DNA of 56,906 nt from Microcosmobacter mediterraneus (GTDB taxonomy: Bacteria > Bacteroidota > Bacteroidia > Flavobacteriales > Flavobacteriaceae), in contig NZ_JAVRIA010000010.1 of assembly GCF_031846265.1 (NCBI RefSeq), forward strand, positions 1-56,906, written 5' to 3'. Position 1 is the first letter of the stretch, and each line of letters begins with the position of its first letter. The notes below the pieces were generated by a model that searched no databases, was not told the origin of the DNA, and saw only the letters and a list, made by a program, of their open reading frames with translations. Below are positions 9,049-17,775 of this stretch, one piece after another. Position numbers and translations under genes: made by a program.

Positions 9049-12000
9049 TTATTCTTCTAATCTGATGTCTAATCCAAGACCTTTTAGCTCATGCATTAAT
9101 ACATTGAATGATTCTGGTAATCCTGGTTCTGGCATTGGCTCGCCTTTTACGATAGCTTCGTAAGTTTTGGCTCTACCAATTACATCATCAGATTTCACAG
9201 TAAGGATCTCTCTAAGTGTACTAGAGGCTCCATATGCCTCTAATGCCCAAACTTCCATTTCACCAAAACGCTGACCACCAAATTGTGCTTTACCACCCAA
9301 TGGTTGTTGCGTAATTAATGAATAAGGTCCTATTGAACGTGCGTGCATCTTATCGTCAATCATATGACCAAGTTTAATCATATAAATAACACCAACAGTT
9401 GCTGCTTGATCGAAACGATCTCCTGTTCCACCATCATATAAATGTGTATGACCAAATCTTGGTACACCAGCATCGTCTGTATATCCATTAATTTGTTCTA
9501 GTGTAGCACCATCAAAAATTGGTGTTGCATATGTTTTACCTAAATTTTGACCAGCCCAACCAAGAACAGTTTCGTAAATCTGTCCAATGTTCATACGAGA
9601 TGGTACACCAAGTGGATTTAAAACAATATCAACAGGAGTTCCATCTTCTAAGAATGGCATATCCTCTTGGCGAACGATACGTGCAACAATACCTTTGTTA
9701 CCATGACGTCCTGCCATTTTATCTCCAACTTTAAGTTTACGTTTTTTAGCAATATAAACTTTAGCCAATTTGATGATACCTGAAGGTAACTCATCACCAA
9801 CTGAAATTGTAAATTTCTCACGACGTAAGGATCCTTGAAGATCATTTTCTTTAATCTTGTAATTATGGATTAAATCCTTAACAAGATTATTTGTTTTATC
9901 GTCAGTTGTCCATTTCCCTGTTGTTAAGTGTGTATAGTCATCAACAGCATTTAACATTTTAAGCGTATACTTCTTCCCTTTGGGGATGATTTCTTCTCCA
10001 AGATCATTAAATATTCCTTGAGCAGTTTTACCATTTACTATTGCAAAAAGTTTTTCTACTAAAATATCCTTTAGATCATCAAAACGCTTATCGTAAATAT
10101 TTTCTAATGCCTCGATATCTTCTTTATCTTGAGCTCTCTTTCGCTTATCTTTGATAGCTCTTGCAAATAGTTTCTTATCAATCACAACTCCATTAAGAGA
10201 TGGAGATGCTTTTAACGATGCATCTTTTACATCACCTGCTTTATCACCAAAAATTGCACGAAGTAATTTTTCTTCTGGAGTTGGATCAGATTCTCCTTTT
10301 GGTGTAATCTTACCAATAAGAATATCACCTGGCTTTATCTCAGCTCCAATTCTAATCATACCATTTTCATCAAGGTCTTTAGTTGCCTCTTCAGAAACGT
10401 TAGGAATATCATTAGTCAATTCTTCATTTCCTAATTTGGTATCTCTAACTTCTAATGAATACTCATCAATATGTATTGATGTAAATACATCCTCTCTAAC
10501 TACTTTTTCAGAGATCACAATAGCATCCTCAAAGTTGTAACCCTTCCATGGCATAAAGGCCACTTTCATGTTACGTCCAAGGGCTAATTCTCCATTCTGA
10601 GTTGCATAACCTTCACAAAGTACTTGACCTTTTGTTACCTTATCACCTTTTTTAACAATGGCTTTTAGGTTAATTGAAGTACCTTGGTTTGTTTTTCTAA
10701 ACTTAACTAAAGGATATTCTTTAGTATCGCTATCAAAGCTCACCATAGCTTCTTCATCAGTACGTTTATACTTTATGATAATTTTATCAGCATCTACATA
10801 CTCTACTTTACCATCACCTTCAGCATTAATCAATACTCTAGAGTCTGATGCTACTTGACGCTCCAATCCTGTACCTACAATAGGTGCCTCTGGACGTAAT
10901 AACGGAACGGCCTGACGCATCATGTTAGATCCCATTAATGCACGGTTGGCATCATCATGTTCTAAGAATGGAATTAATGATGCTGAAATTGAAGCAATCT
11001 GGTTAGGCGCTACATCAGTATAATTAACATTCTTTGGTTCTATCACTGGGAAATCACCTTCTTGTCTAGCAATTACCTTATCATGCTGAATTGTTCCTTT
11101 TCCATCAACTTCAACAGTTGCTTGGGCAATCATCTGTTCTTCTTCTTCCTCAGCACTTAAATACGTTGGTGCATTTTTAATATCCACAACGCCATCTTCA
11201 ACTTTTCTATATGGCGTTTCAATGAATCCCATAGAATTCACTTTAGCAAATACAGATAATGACGAAATAAGACCAATGTTTGGTCCTTCTGGTGTTTCAA
11301 TAGGACACAATCTTCCGTAGTGTGTATAATGAACATCACGAACCTCGAATCCTGCTCTCTCTCTAGATAGACCTCCAGGTCCAAGAGCTGATAGACGACG
11401 TTTGTGTGTAATCTCTGCTAATGGATTGGTTTGATCCATGAATTGAGACAACTGATTTGTACCAAAGAAAGAATTAATAACAGACGATAAAGTCTTAGCA
11501 TTAATTAAATCTATTGGAGTAAATACTTCATTATCACGAACATTCATACGTTCACGAATAGTACGTGCCATACGAGCTAAACCAACACCAAATTGAGAAG
11601 ATAACTGCTCACCTACTGTACGTACACGACGGTTAGATAAGTGATCAATATCATCAATCTCTGCTTTAGAATTGATTAACTCTATTAAATATTTAATAAT
11701 TGTTATGATATCTAATTTGGTAAGAACCTTCTTATCCATATCTATATCTAACTGCAGTTTCTTGTTCATTCTATAACGTCCAACTTCACCTAAGTTGTAA
11801 CGTTGATCTGAAAAGAACAATTTATCAATAATACCACGAGCAGTTTCTTCATCTGGCGGCTCGGCATTACGTAATTGTCTGTAAATATGTTCTACAGCTT
11901 CTTTTTCAGAATTTGTTGGATCTTTTTGAAGTGTATTATGGATAATTGCATAATCAGCAGACTGACTTTCTTCTTTATGAAGTAAAATCGTTTTAACATC

Positions 12001-12861
12001 AGCTTCTAAAATCTCTTCAATATTTTCTTTGTCGATAACTGTATCACGATCTAATACGATTTCGTTACGCTCTATAGAAACTACTTCTCCAGTATCTTCA
12101 TCTACGAAATCTTCGTGCCAAGTATTTAAAACACGAGCCGCTAGTTTTCGACCAATAACTTTTTTAAGACCACTTTTGGAAACTTTAATCTCTTCTGCAA
12201 GATCAAATATTTCAAGTATATCTTTATCACGTTCAAAACCGATTGCTCGGAATAACGTTGTAACTGGTAATTTTTTCTTTCTATCAATGTAGGCATACAT
12301 TACACTATTGATATCTGTAGCGAATTCTATCCAAGATCCTTTAAAAGGAATAACTCTTGCTGAATAAAGCTTTGTACCATTGGCGTGGAATGACTGACTA
12401 AAGAATACTCCGGGAGATCTATGCAATTGAGATACAACAACACGTTCTGCTCCATTTATACAAAACGTACCACTTGGCGTCATATAAGGGATTGTACCTA
12501 AATATACATCTTGCACGATGGTTTCAAAATCTTCGTGTTCTGGATCTGTACAATATAGCTTTAGCCTTGCTTTTAAAGGCACACTGTATGTTAAGCCTCT
12601 TTCTATACATTCTTCGATAGAATATCTTGGTGGATCTATAAAGTAATCCAGAAATTCTAAAACGAATTGGTTACGAGTATCTGTAATAGGAAAATTTTCC
12701 ATGAAGGTATTGTACAACCCTTCTGCTCCTCTTTCTTCTGACTTTGTCTCTAACTGGAAAAAATCCTGGAAGGATTTAATTTGGATATCCAAAAAGTCTG
12801 GGTAATCTGTTCTATTTACAATAGACGAGAAATTAATTCTTTCAGCTGTTTTTGCTAACAT
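9049..12861 (-). CDS. rpoB: DNA-directed RNA polymerase subunit beta
   Basis: A 1270-residue second-largest RNA polymerase subunit. The rifampicin-pocket region is visible (FFGTNQLSQFMDQTNPLAEITHKRRLSALGPGGLSRERAGFEVRDVH), as are GRNMKVAFMPWKGYNFEDAI and the C-terminal KLGHMIDDKMHARSIGPYSLITQQPLGGKAQFGGQRFGEMEVWALEAYGA clamp contact. The rifampicin-pocket residues are the susceptible type as far as I can see. The gene follows rplL after a 127-bp spacer with two large hairpins and precedes rpoC by 27 bp. The N-terminus MLAKTAERINFSS matches the usual Bacteroidota start. Confidence 0.99.
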   Translation of the reverse strand: MLAKTAERINFSSIVNRTDYPDFLDIQIKSFQDFFQLETKSEERGAEGLYNTFMENFPITDTRNQFVLEFLDYFIDPPRYSIEECIERGLTYSVPLKARLKLYCTDPEHEDFETIVQDVYLGTIPYMTPSGTFCINGAERVVVSQLHRSPGVFFSQSFHANGTKLYSARVIPFKGSWIEFATDINSVMYAYIDRKKKLPVTTLFRAIGFERDKDILEIFDLAEEIKVSKSGLKKVIGRKLAARVLNTWHEDFVDEDTGEVVSIERNEIVLDRDTVIDKENIEEILEADVKTILLHKEESQSADYAIIHNTLQKDPTNSEKEAVEHIYRQLRNAEPPDEETARGIIDKLFFSDQRYNLGEVGRYRMNKKLQLDIDMDKKVLTKLDIITIIKYLIELINSKAEIDDIDHLSNRRVRTVGEQLSSQFGVGLARMARTIRERMNVRDNEVFTPIDLINAKTLSSVINSFFGTNQLSQFMDQTNPLAEITHKRRLSALGPGGLSRERAGFEVRDVHYTHYGRLCPIETPEGPNIGLISSLSVFAKVNSMGFIETPYRKVEDGVVDIKNAPTYLSAEEEEEQMIAQATVEVDGKGTIQHDKVIARQEGDFPVIEPKNVNYTDVAPNQIASISASLIPFLEHDDANRALMGSNMMRQAVPLLRPEAPIVGTGLERQVASDSRVLINAEGDGKVEYVDADKIIIKYKRTDEEAMVSFDSDTKEYPLVKFRKTNQGTSINLKAIVKKGDKVTKGQVLCEGYATQNGELALGRNMKVAFMPWKGYNFEDAIVISEKVVREDVFTSIHIDEYSLEVRDTKLGNEELTNDIPNVSEEATKDLDENGMIRIGAEIKPGDILIGKITPKGESDPTPEEKLLRAIFGDKAGDVKDASLKASPSLNGVVIDKKLFARAIKDKRKRAQDKEDIEALENIYDKRFDDLKDILVEKLFAIVNGKTAQGIFNDLGEEIIPKGKKYTLKMLNAVDDYTHLTTGKWTTDDKTNNLVKDLIHNYKIKENDLQGSLRREKFTISVGDELPSGIIKLAKVYIAKKRKLKVGDKMAGRHGNKGIVARIVRQEDMPFLEDGTPVDIVLNPLGVPSRMNIGQIYETVLGWAGQNLGKTYATPIFDGATLEQINGYTDDAGVPRFGHTHLYDGGTGDRFDQAATVGVIYMIKLGHMIDDKMHARSIGPYSLITQQPLGGKAQFGGQRFGEMEVWALEAYGASSTLREILTVKSDDVIGRAKTYEAIVKGEPMPEPGLPESFNVLMHELKGLGLDIRLEE

Positions 12862-12881
12862 TGATGAACGAGATTTTTATT

Positions 12882-12963
12882 AAAAAAAATTAATGGTGTA
12901 TATGTTGGGATCATATACACAAAAGGGTTTAGGTCATTTCGAGTATCTCGAAAGACCTAAACC
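12882..12963 (-). terminator. Tandem hairpins between rplL and rpoB; possible attenuator or processing site
   Basis: Hairpin A: outer stem GGTTTAGGTC (12926-12935) and GACCTAAACC (12954-12963), with inner stem TTTCGAG/CTCGAAA and loop TAT. Hairpin B: GTGTATATG (12896-12904) and CATATACAC (12912-12920). On the minus strand hairpin B is followed within a few bases by a T8 run, giving a terminator-like end 20-30 nt before the rpoB start. In E. coli the same spacer holds a partial terminator and an RNase III site that set the ratio of L7/L12 to beta. A similar role here is inference from position and structure. Confidence 0.7.
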
Positions 12964-12988
12964 AAATTTTGTAGGTTAAGGGTTAAGC

Positions 12989-13366
12989 TTACTTAAGCTC
13001 AACTTCTGCTCCTGCTTCTTCTAAAGATGATTTTAAACCTTCAGCTTCGTCTTTAGTTACACCTTCCTTAATTGTACTTGGTGCATCATCAACTAAACCT
13101 TTAGCATCTTTTAATCCTAATCCAGTTAATTCTTTAACTAATTTTACTACAGCTAATTTAGAGCCTCCAGCTGCTTTAAGGATTACATCGAATTCAGTTT
13201 GCTCTTCTGCAGCGTCTCCACCAGCAGCGCCACCTCCAGCAGCAACAGCTACAGCTGCAGCAGCAGGTTCGATACCATACTCATCTTTTAAAATATCAGC
13301 TAACTCATTTACTTCTTTTACCGTTAAGTTAACTAGTTGTTCTGCGAAATCTTTTAAATCTGCCAT
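12989..13366 (-). CDS. rplL: 50S ribosomal protein L7/L12
   Basis: A 125-residue acidic stalk protein. The N-terminal dimerisation helices (MADLKDFAEQLVNLTVKEVNELADILKDEYG) are followed by an Ala/Gly-rich hinge (residues ~35-52) and the C-terminal factor-binding domain with EEQTEFDVILKAAGGSKLAVVKLVKELTGLGLKDAKGLVDDAPSTIKEGV. It recruits EF-Tu, EF-G and other GTPases to the ribosome. It follows rplJ by 64 bp, as in the classical rplJL unit; L7/L12 is needed in several copies per ribosome. The hairpins after it probably adjust its level against rpoBC. Confidence 0.98.
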   Translation of the reverse strand: MADLKDFAEQLVNLTVKEVNELADILKDEYGIEPAAAAVAVAAGGGAAGGDAAEEQTEFDVILKAAGGSKLAVVKLVKELTGLGLKDAKGLVDDAPSTIKEGVTKDEAEGLKSSLEEAGAEVELK

Positions 13367-13430
13367 TTTTCTATCGTTTTAATCGTGTTTTTTAATTTAT
13401 TTTTTTTGTTTTGTGTGCGTACTTATTTTA

Positions 13431-13952
13431 TTATCCTTCTTTTTCGGATAACGTTTTTAAGATACCTGATAATTTTCCTCCACTAGATTTAAGTGCTGAG
13501 ATAACATTCTTAGCAGGCGATTGAAGTAATCCAATAATCTCACCAATAAGTTCTTCTCTAGACTTAATATCTACTAAAGCATCTAATTGCTCATCACCAA
13601 TGTAAATTGATTCCTCAATAAAAGCTCCTTTTAATAAAGGCTTTTCTGATTTCTTGCGGAATGCTTTAATTACTTTAGCTGGAGCATTACCAGTTTCTGA
13701 ATACATTACAGAGGTATTACCTTTTAAGGTAGCAGGAAGATCACCGAAATCTTTTTCAGAAGCTTCCATTGCTTTTTCTAATAATGTATTTTTTACTACA
13801 GATAATCTTACATCTGCTTTAAAACAAGCACGACGTAAGTTTGAAGTGTTTACTGCATCTAATCCAGAAATATCTGTTAAATAGATATTCGTATTATCTG
13901 CTAATTGAGCAGTTAACTCTTCAATTACTAGTGATTTTTCTTCTCTTGTCAT
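13431..13952 (-). CDS. rplJ: 50S ribosomal protein L10
   Basis: A 173-residue stalk base protein. The N-terminal domain (MTREEKSLVIEELTAQLADNTNIYLTDISGLDAVNTSNLRRAC, SVVKNTLLEKAM) binds 23S rRNA, and the C-terminal helix carries the L7/L12 dimers. The rplA stop is only 23 bp upstream on the minus strand, too little for the long L10-binding leader seen in E. coli, so classic L10 autoregulation at an rplJ leader is not evident here. Length is normal. Confidence 0.97.
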   Translation of the reverse strand: MTREEKSLVIEELTAQLADNTNIYLTDISGLDAVNTSNLRRACFKADVRLSVVKNTLLEKAMEASEKDFGDLPATLKGNTSVMYSETGNAPAKVIKAFRKKSEKPLLKGAFIEESIYIGDEQLDALVDIKSREELIGEIIGLLQSPAKNVISALKSSGGKLSGILKTLSEKEG

Positions 13953-13975
13953 AATTATAAGGGTTTAACTACTAT

Positions 13976-14665
13976 TTAACTTACTTTTGGGTCTATAGCA
14001 ATACTTGGACTCATCGTACTAGACATGAAAACACTTTTCATGTAGGTACCTTTTGCTGCTGTTGGTTTAAGTTTCATAAGTGTAGATAATAATTCTTCTG
14101 CATTACCTACTAGTTTATCAGCGCTAAATGACGCTTTACCTATTGGTGCATGAATAATTCCTGTTTTATCAACTTTAAAGTCAATTTTACCTGCTTTTAC
14201 TTCACTTACAGCTTTAGCAACATCCATAGTTACTGTTCCTGTTTTTGGATTTGGCATAAGACCTCTTGGTCCTAATACTCTACCTAATGGTCCTAATTTA
14301 CCCATAACACTTGGCATTGTAACGATAACGTCAACGTCTGTCCAACCGTCTTTGATTTTTTGTAAGTATTCATCTAAACCTACATAATCAGCACCAGCTT
14401 CTTTAGCTTCAGCCTCCTTGTCTGGAGTTACCAATGCTAAAACCTTCATATCTTTACCTGTTCCGTGAGGAAGAGATACTACGCCACGAACCATCTGATT
14501 AGCTTTACGAGGATCTACTCCAAGTCGTATTGCTAAATCTACAGAGGCATCAAATTTTGTGTATGTAATTTCTTTAAGTAAAGCTGAAGCTTCTTCTAAA
14601 GAGTAAAGTTTATTCTTATCAACTTTAGCTCTTGCTTCTTTTTGCTTTTTTGTTAATCTTGCCAT
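13976..14665 (-). CDS. rplA: 50S ribosomal protein L1
   Basis: A 229-residue protein starting MARLTKKQKEARAKVDKNKLYSLEEA. An upstream in-frame ATG at 14734 would add 23 residues that overlap rplK and lack L1 similarity, so the start at 14665 is preferred; it lies 10 bp after the rplK stop. Conserved features are the RNA-binding face (FDASVDLAIRLGVDPRKANQMVRG) and the motif GPRGLMPNPKTGTV. L1 forms the E-site stalk and, in many bacteria, represses translation of its own rplK-rplA mRNA; see the hairpin upstream of rplK. Confidence 0.97.
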   Translation of the reverse strand: MARLTKKQKEARAKVDKNKLYSLEEASALLKEITYTKFDASVDLAIRLGVDPRKANQMVRGVVSLPHGTGKDMKVLALVTPDKEAEAKEAGADYVGLDEYLQKIKDGWTDVDVIVTMPSVMGKLGPLGRVLGPRGLMPNPKTGTVTMDVAKAVSEVKAGKIDFKVDKTGIIHAPIGKASFSADKLVGNAEELLSTLMKLKPTAAKGTYMKSVFMSSTMSPSIAIDPKVS

Positions 14666-14675
14666 TTCAAAAAAT

Positions 14676-15116
14676 TTAGTTTGGAGCTTCACCTCCTTTA
14701 ACAGTGATACCCATAGACCTTGCTGTTCCTGCAACCATTTTCATAGCTGACCCAATAGTAAATGCATTTAAATCTACCATTTTGTCTTCAGCAATTGTCT
14801 TCACTTGATCCCAAGTTACTTTTGCAACTTTTTTACGGTTCGGTTCACCGGATCCTTTTTTTACTTTGGCCGCTTCTAATAATTGTACTGCTGCTGGAGG
14901 AGTTTTGATTACAAATTCAAATGATTTGTCTTTGTAAACAGAGATAACAACTGGTAATACTTTACCAGGTTTATCCTGAGTTCTAGCATTAAACTGCTTA
15001 CAGAACTCCATAATATTAACTCCAGCGGCACCTAAAGCGGGTCCAACCGGTGGCGATGGATTCGCTGCACCTCCCCGAACTTGTAACTTAACTACTTTGT
15101 CTAGTTCTTTTGCCAT
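14676..15116 (-). CDS. rplK: 50S ribosomal protein L11
   Basis: A 146-residue GTPase-centre protein starting MAKELDKVVKLQVRGGAANPSPPVGPALG. An in-frame ATG at 15161 would add 15 non-conserved residues, so 15116 is chosen. The N-terminal domain contains the Pro-rich PSPPVGPALGAAGVN linker motif (thiostrepton/RelA-related face), and the C-terminal domain (SGEPNRKKVAKVTWDQVKTIAEDKM, GTARSMGITV) binds the 1070 region of 23S rRNA. The gene lies between nusG and rplA, as in most bacteria, and a 34-nt hairpin precedes it. Confidence 0.97.
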   Translation of the reverse strand: MAKELDKVVKLQVRGGAANPSPPVGPALGAAGVNIMEFCKQFNARTQDKPGKVLPVVISVYKDKSFEFVIKTPPAAVQLLEAAKVKKGSGEPNRKKVAKVTWDQVKTIAEDKMVDLNAFTIGSAMKMVAGTARSMGITVKGGEAPN

Positions 15117-15132
15117 TTTTAAAAATTTAGTT

Positions 15133-15166
15133 GGTAATGTTTTTATTGGAAGCAAAAACAATTACC
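15133..15166 (-). promoter_or_regulatory. Hairpin in the rplK leader; candidate L1 autoregulatory site
   Basis: GGTAATGTTTTT (15133-15144) pairs with AAAAAC and ATTACC (15154-15166) through 12 base pairs and one bulged base. It lies in the nusG-rplK spacer, 17 bp before the rplK start on the minus strand. In E. coli, L1 represses the L11-L1 mRNA through a structured site in this leader. I cannot verify the conserved L1-contact nucleotides, so the role is inferred from position only. Confidence 0.45.
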
Positions 15167-15184
15167 CATCTATTGTAACAATTA

Positions 15185-15742
15185 TTATACTTTTTCTACT
15201 TGCATATAACTTAACTCTAATGGTGTTTTTCTTCCGAAAATTTTAACCATTACTTCAAGTTTACGCTTTTCTTCATTTATTTTTTCGATAGTCCCGTCAA
15301 ATCCGTTGAAAGGTCCATCTATAACTTTAACAGTTTCTCCGATGGTAAACGGTATAGCAACATTAGCATCTGCTTCTAAAGCCAATTCGTCTACTTTTCC
15401 AAGCATTCTGTTAACTTCAGATTGTCTTAATGGTACTGGATCTCCGCCTTTAGTTTCTCCTAAAAAACCAATTACATTAGTAATGGATTTAATAATATGA
15501 GGTACTTCTCCGCTTAAGTTGGCCTGTATCATAATATAGCCTGGAAAATAAACACGTTCTTTATTTACCTTCTTTCCATTTCTTATTTGGATAACTTTTT
15601 CTGTAGGCACTAATACCTGATCAACAAAATCTTGTAAACCTAATCGAGTAATTTCATTCTCTATGTAAGTTTTGATTTTATTTTCTTGACCACTTACAGC
15701 TCTTACAACATACCATTTCTTATTTCCGCTTCCTCCAGACAT
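15185..15742 (-). CDS. nusG: Transcription termination/antitermination protein NusG
   Basis: A 185-residue protein with an N-terminal NGN domain (KKWYVVRAVSGQENKIKTYIENEI, KERVYFPGYIMIQANL) that binds the RNA polymerase clamp and a C-terminal KOW domain (about 125-185, FTIGETVKVIDGPFNGFDGTIEKINEEKRKLEV) that contacts S10 or Rho. The length is normal. It follows secE by 9 bp and precedes rplK, the universal secE-nusG-rplK order. Confidence 0.98.
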   Translation of the reverse strand: MSGGSGNKKWYVVRAVSGQENKIKTYIENEITRLGLQDFVDQVLVPTEKVIQIRNGKKVNKERVYFPGYIMIQANLSGEVPHIIKSITNVIGFLGETKGGDPVPLRQSEVNRMLGKVDELALEADANVAIPFTIGETVKVIDGPFNGFDGTIEKINEEKRKLEVMVKIFGRKTPLELSYMQVEKV

Positions 15743-15751
15743 TTCTTGTGC

Positions 15752-15934
15752 TTATATTAAGTTAAAAAATGCTTTTATCACCCTACTAAACACTGAGTCT
15801 ACTCCCCAAATAGCTAATGAAAATATAATTGAAAATACTGCAACAATTACTGTTAATCGCTGTGCTTCTGCCCAACTTGGCCAAGTCACATGATTCTTTA
15901 ATTCGTCAAATGATTCTTTAATATAATTTACCAT
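15752..15934 (-). CDS. secE: Preprotein translocase subunit SecE
   Basis: A 60-residue short-form SecE with the amphipathic helix motif YIKESFDELKNHVTWPSWAEAQRLT followed by one membrane helix (VIVAVFSIIFSLAIWGVDSVFS). It clamps SecY in the SecYEG channel. Bacteroidota normally carry this single-helix form, unlike the three-helix E. coli protein. It lies between the tRNA-Trp gene and nusG. Confidence 0.96.
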   Translation of the reverse strand: MVNYIKESFDELKNHVTWPSWAEAQRLTVIVAVFSIIFSLAIWGVDSVFSRVIKAFFNLI

Positions 15935-16002
15935 CTTTAGCTATATTTTAAACACTGTTAGTGTTATTTTATTAGGTTCCTAACCTAGTATTATTAATTT
16001 AG

Positions 16003-16075
16003 CACGGGTTGAGAGGCTCGAACTCCCGACAACTGGTTTTGGAGACCAGTGCTCTACCAACTGAGCTAAACCCGT
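16003..16075 (-). tRNA. tRNA-Trp (anticodon CCA)
   Basis: The minus strand folds as a complete cloverleaf: acceptor ACGGGTT/AACCCGT, D-arm GCTC/GAGC, anticodon stem CTGGT/ACCAG with loop CTCCAAA (anticodon CCA), T-arm GGGAG/CTCTC, discriminator G. CCA is not encoded. It lies between tuf and secE, a position seen in many phyla. Confidence 0.97.
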
Positions 16076-16085
16076 AATACAAGTC

Positions 16086-16110
16086 AAGGTATTCCGATTT
16101 GGAATACCTT
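16086..16110 (-). other. Strong hairpin between tuf and tRNA-Trp
   Basis: A perfect 10-bp stem AAGGTATTCC (16086-16095) / GGAATACCTT (16101-16110) with loop GATTT. No T-run follows on the minus strand, so it is more likely an mRNA 3'-end stabiliser or an RNase processing site separating tuf mRNA from tRNA-Trp than a strong terminator. Confidence 0.6.
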
Positions 16111-16137
16111 AACTTTATGTGTTTATTAAACTAGTGT

Positions 16138-17325
16138 TTAGTCTAAAATCTCAGTTACCTGACCTGCTCCAACTGTTCTACCTCCTTCACGGATTGCGAA
16201 ACGTAAACCTACGTTCATTGCAATTGGTTGAATTAATTCAACCGTAATAGTTAAGTTATCTCCAGGCATAACCATCTCAACTCCATCAGGTAAAGCAATA
16301 TTACCTGTTACGTCTGTTGTACGTACATAGAATTGTGGACGATAGTTATTATGAAATGGTGTATGACGACCACCTTCTTCTTTTTTAAGGATGTAAACCT
16401 CAGCCTTAAATTTAGAGTGCGGTGTTACTGAACCAGGCTTAACAATTACCATACCTCTAGAGATATCTGATTTCTCTATACCTCTTAATAAGATACCTAC
16501 GTTATCACCAGCTTCTCCTCTATCAAGAATTTTACGGAACATTTCAACTCCAGTAATTGTAGAAGATAATTTCTCAGCTCCCATACCAATAATATCTACA
16601 GCGTCTCCAGTATTTGCTACACCAGTTTCAATACGACCAGTTGCAACAGTACCACGACCAGTAATTGAGAATACGTCCTCGATAGGCATTAAGAAATCTT
16701 TTTCAACATCACGCTTTGGTAATTCAATCCAAGTATCGACAGCTTCCATTAATTCCATAACTGTATCAACCCATTTTTGCTCACCATTTAAAGCACCTAA
16801 TGCAGAACCTGCTATCACAGGACCATTATCACCATCATACTCATAGAATGATAATAAATCTCTGATTTCCATTTCTACTAACTCAAGTAATTCTTCATCA
16901 TCAACCATATCCACTTTATTCATGAATACAACGATTCTTGGAATACCTACCTGACGTCCTAATAATATGTGCTCACGTGTTTGTGGCATAGGACCATCTG
17001 TAGCAGCAACAACTAAAATAGCACCATCCATCTGAGCAGCACCAGTAACCATGTTCTTTACATAATCCGCGTGACCTGGACAGTCAACGTGCGCATAGTG
17101 ACGGTTAGCTGTTTGATACTCTACGTGAGATGTATTAATTGTAATACCTCTTTCTTTTTCTTCTGGAGCGTTATCGATTTGATCGAAATCTCTCTTTTCA
17201 GATAAACCAGCATTTGCTAATACAGAAGTAATAGCAGCAGTTAAAGTCGTTTTACCGTGATCTACGTGTCCGATTGTACCTATGTTAAGGTGTGGTTTCG
17301 AACGATCAAAAGTTTCCTTTGCCAT
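16138..17325 (-). CDS. tuf: Elongation factor Tu
   Basis: A 395-residue GTPase that delivers aminoacyl-tRNA to the ribosome. The G motifs are GHVDHGKT (G1, near residue 18), DCPGHADYV (G3), NKVD (G4) and SAL (G5), followed by the two beta-barrel domains ending GRTVGAGQVTEIL. The gene lies within a tRNA cluster (Thr-Tyr-Gly-Thr before it and Trp after it), matching the E. coli tufB arrangement. Expression with the tRNAs from a common promoter is likely, with processing in between. It is the only tuf copy in this window. Confidence 0.99.
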   Translation of the reverse strand: MAKETFDRSKPHLNIGTIGHVDHGKTTLTAAITSVLANAGLSEKRDFDQIDNAPEEKERGITINTSHVEYQTANRHYAHVDCPGHADYVKNMVTGAAQMDGAILVVAATDGPMPQTREHILLGRQVGIPRIVVFMNKVDMVDDEELLELVEMEIRDLLSFYEYDGDNGPVIAGSALGALNGEQKWVDTVMELMEAVDTWIELPKRDVEKDFLMPIEDVFSITGRGTVATGRIETGVANTGDAVDIIGMGAEKLSSTITGVEMFRKILDRGEAGDNVGILLRGIEKSDISRGMVIVKPGSVTPHSKFKAEVYILKKEEGGRHTPFHNNYRPQFYVRTTDVTGNIALPDGVEMVMPGDNLTITVELIQPIAMNVGLRFAIREGGRTVGAGQVTEILD

Positions 17326-17381
17326 GTTTAATTATTTTAATCTTATTTAATATTAGTGTTCAAAAAATTATTCTATCGTTG

Positions 17382-17453
17382 AGCCAATGACGGGATTTGA
17401 ACCCGTGACCTCTTCCTTACCAAGGAAACGCTCTACCCCTGAGCTACACCGGC
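17382..17453 (-). tRNA. tRNA-Thr (anticodon GGT)
   Basis: Cloverleaf on the minus strand: acceptor GCCGGTG/CATTGGC (with G-U pairs), D-arm GCTC/GAGC, anticodon stem around loop TTGGTAA (anticodon GGT), T-arm ACGGG/CCCGT, discriminator T. It lies 56 bp before tuf, like thrT before tufB in E. coli. Confidence 0.95.
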
Positions 17454-17522
17454 TTTTGGGTTTGGATTCAAAAAATTCAACTCTATAATTTAGAGCAAAA
17501 TATTTATCAATACTCAATCTTT

Positions 17523-17536
17523 TCTAGATATCTAGA
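17523..17536. repeat. 14-bp perfect palindrome in the tRNA-Gly/tRNA-Thr spacer
   Basis: TCTAGATATCTAGA is fully self-complementary. In the tRNA precursor it could form a short hairpin and mark a processing point between tRNA-Gly and tRNA-Thr(GGT). The role is inferred. Confidence 0.4.
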
Positions 17537-17542
17537 ATTTTG

Positions 17543-17615
17543 AGCGGGAGACCGGGTTCGAACCGGCGACATTCAGCTTGGAAGGCTGACGCTCTACCAA
17601 CTGAGCTACTCCCGC
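17543..17615 (-). tRNA. tRNA-Gly (anticodon TCC)
   Basis: Cloverleaf on the minus strand: acceptor GCGGGAG/CTCCCGC, D-arm GCTC/GAGC, anticodon stem TCAGC/GCTGA with loop CTTCCAA (anticodon TCC), T-arm GCCGG/CCGGT, discriminator T. CCA is not encoded. Confidence 0.96.
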
Positions 17616-17655
17616 AATTATTATTACTGTTTTAACAGTAATTTAAAAAATTCTG

Positions 17656-17738
17656 TGGGGAGAGCAGGATTCGAACCTGCGAAGGTGAAAACCAACAGAT
17701 TTACAGTCTGTCCTCGTTGGCCGCTTGAGTATCTCCCC
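17656..17738 (-). tRNA. tRNA-Tyr (anticodon GTA)
   Basis: An 83-nt class II tRNA on the minus strand with a long variable arm: acceptor GGGGAGA/TCTCCCC, anticodon stem around loop TGTAAAT (anticodon GTA), T-arm GCAGG/CCTGC, discriminator A. Confidence 0.96.
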
Positions 17739-17775
17739 AAAATTGGTATAAATCACTATTTATAAGAACTTAAAG

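Noticed and set aside
10151..10540. A 129-codon open frame on the plus strand within rpoB, and similar long frames opposite rpoC, groEL and dsbD
   Set aside because: They are opposite-strand shadows of strongly conserved genes, with no family features, no promoter and no ribosome-binding region.
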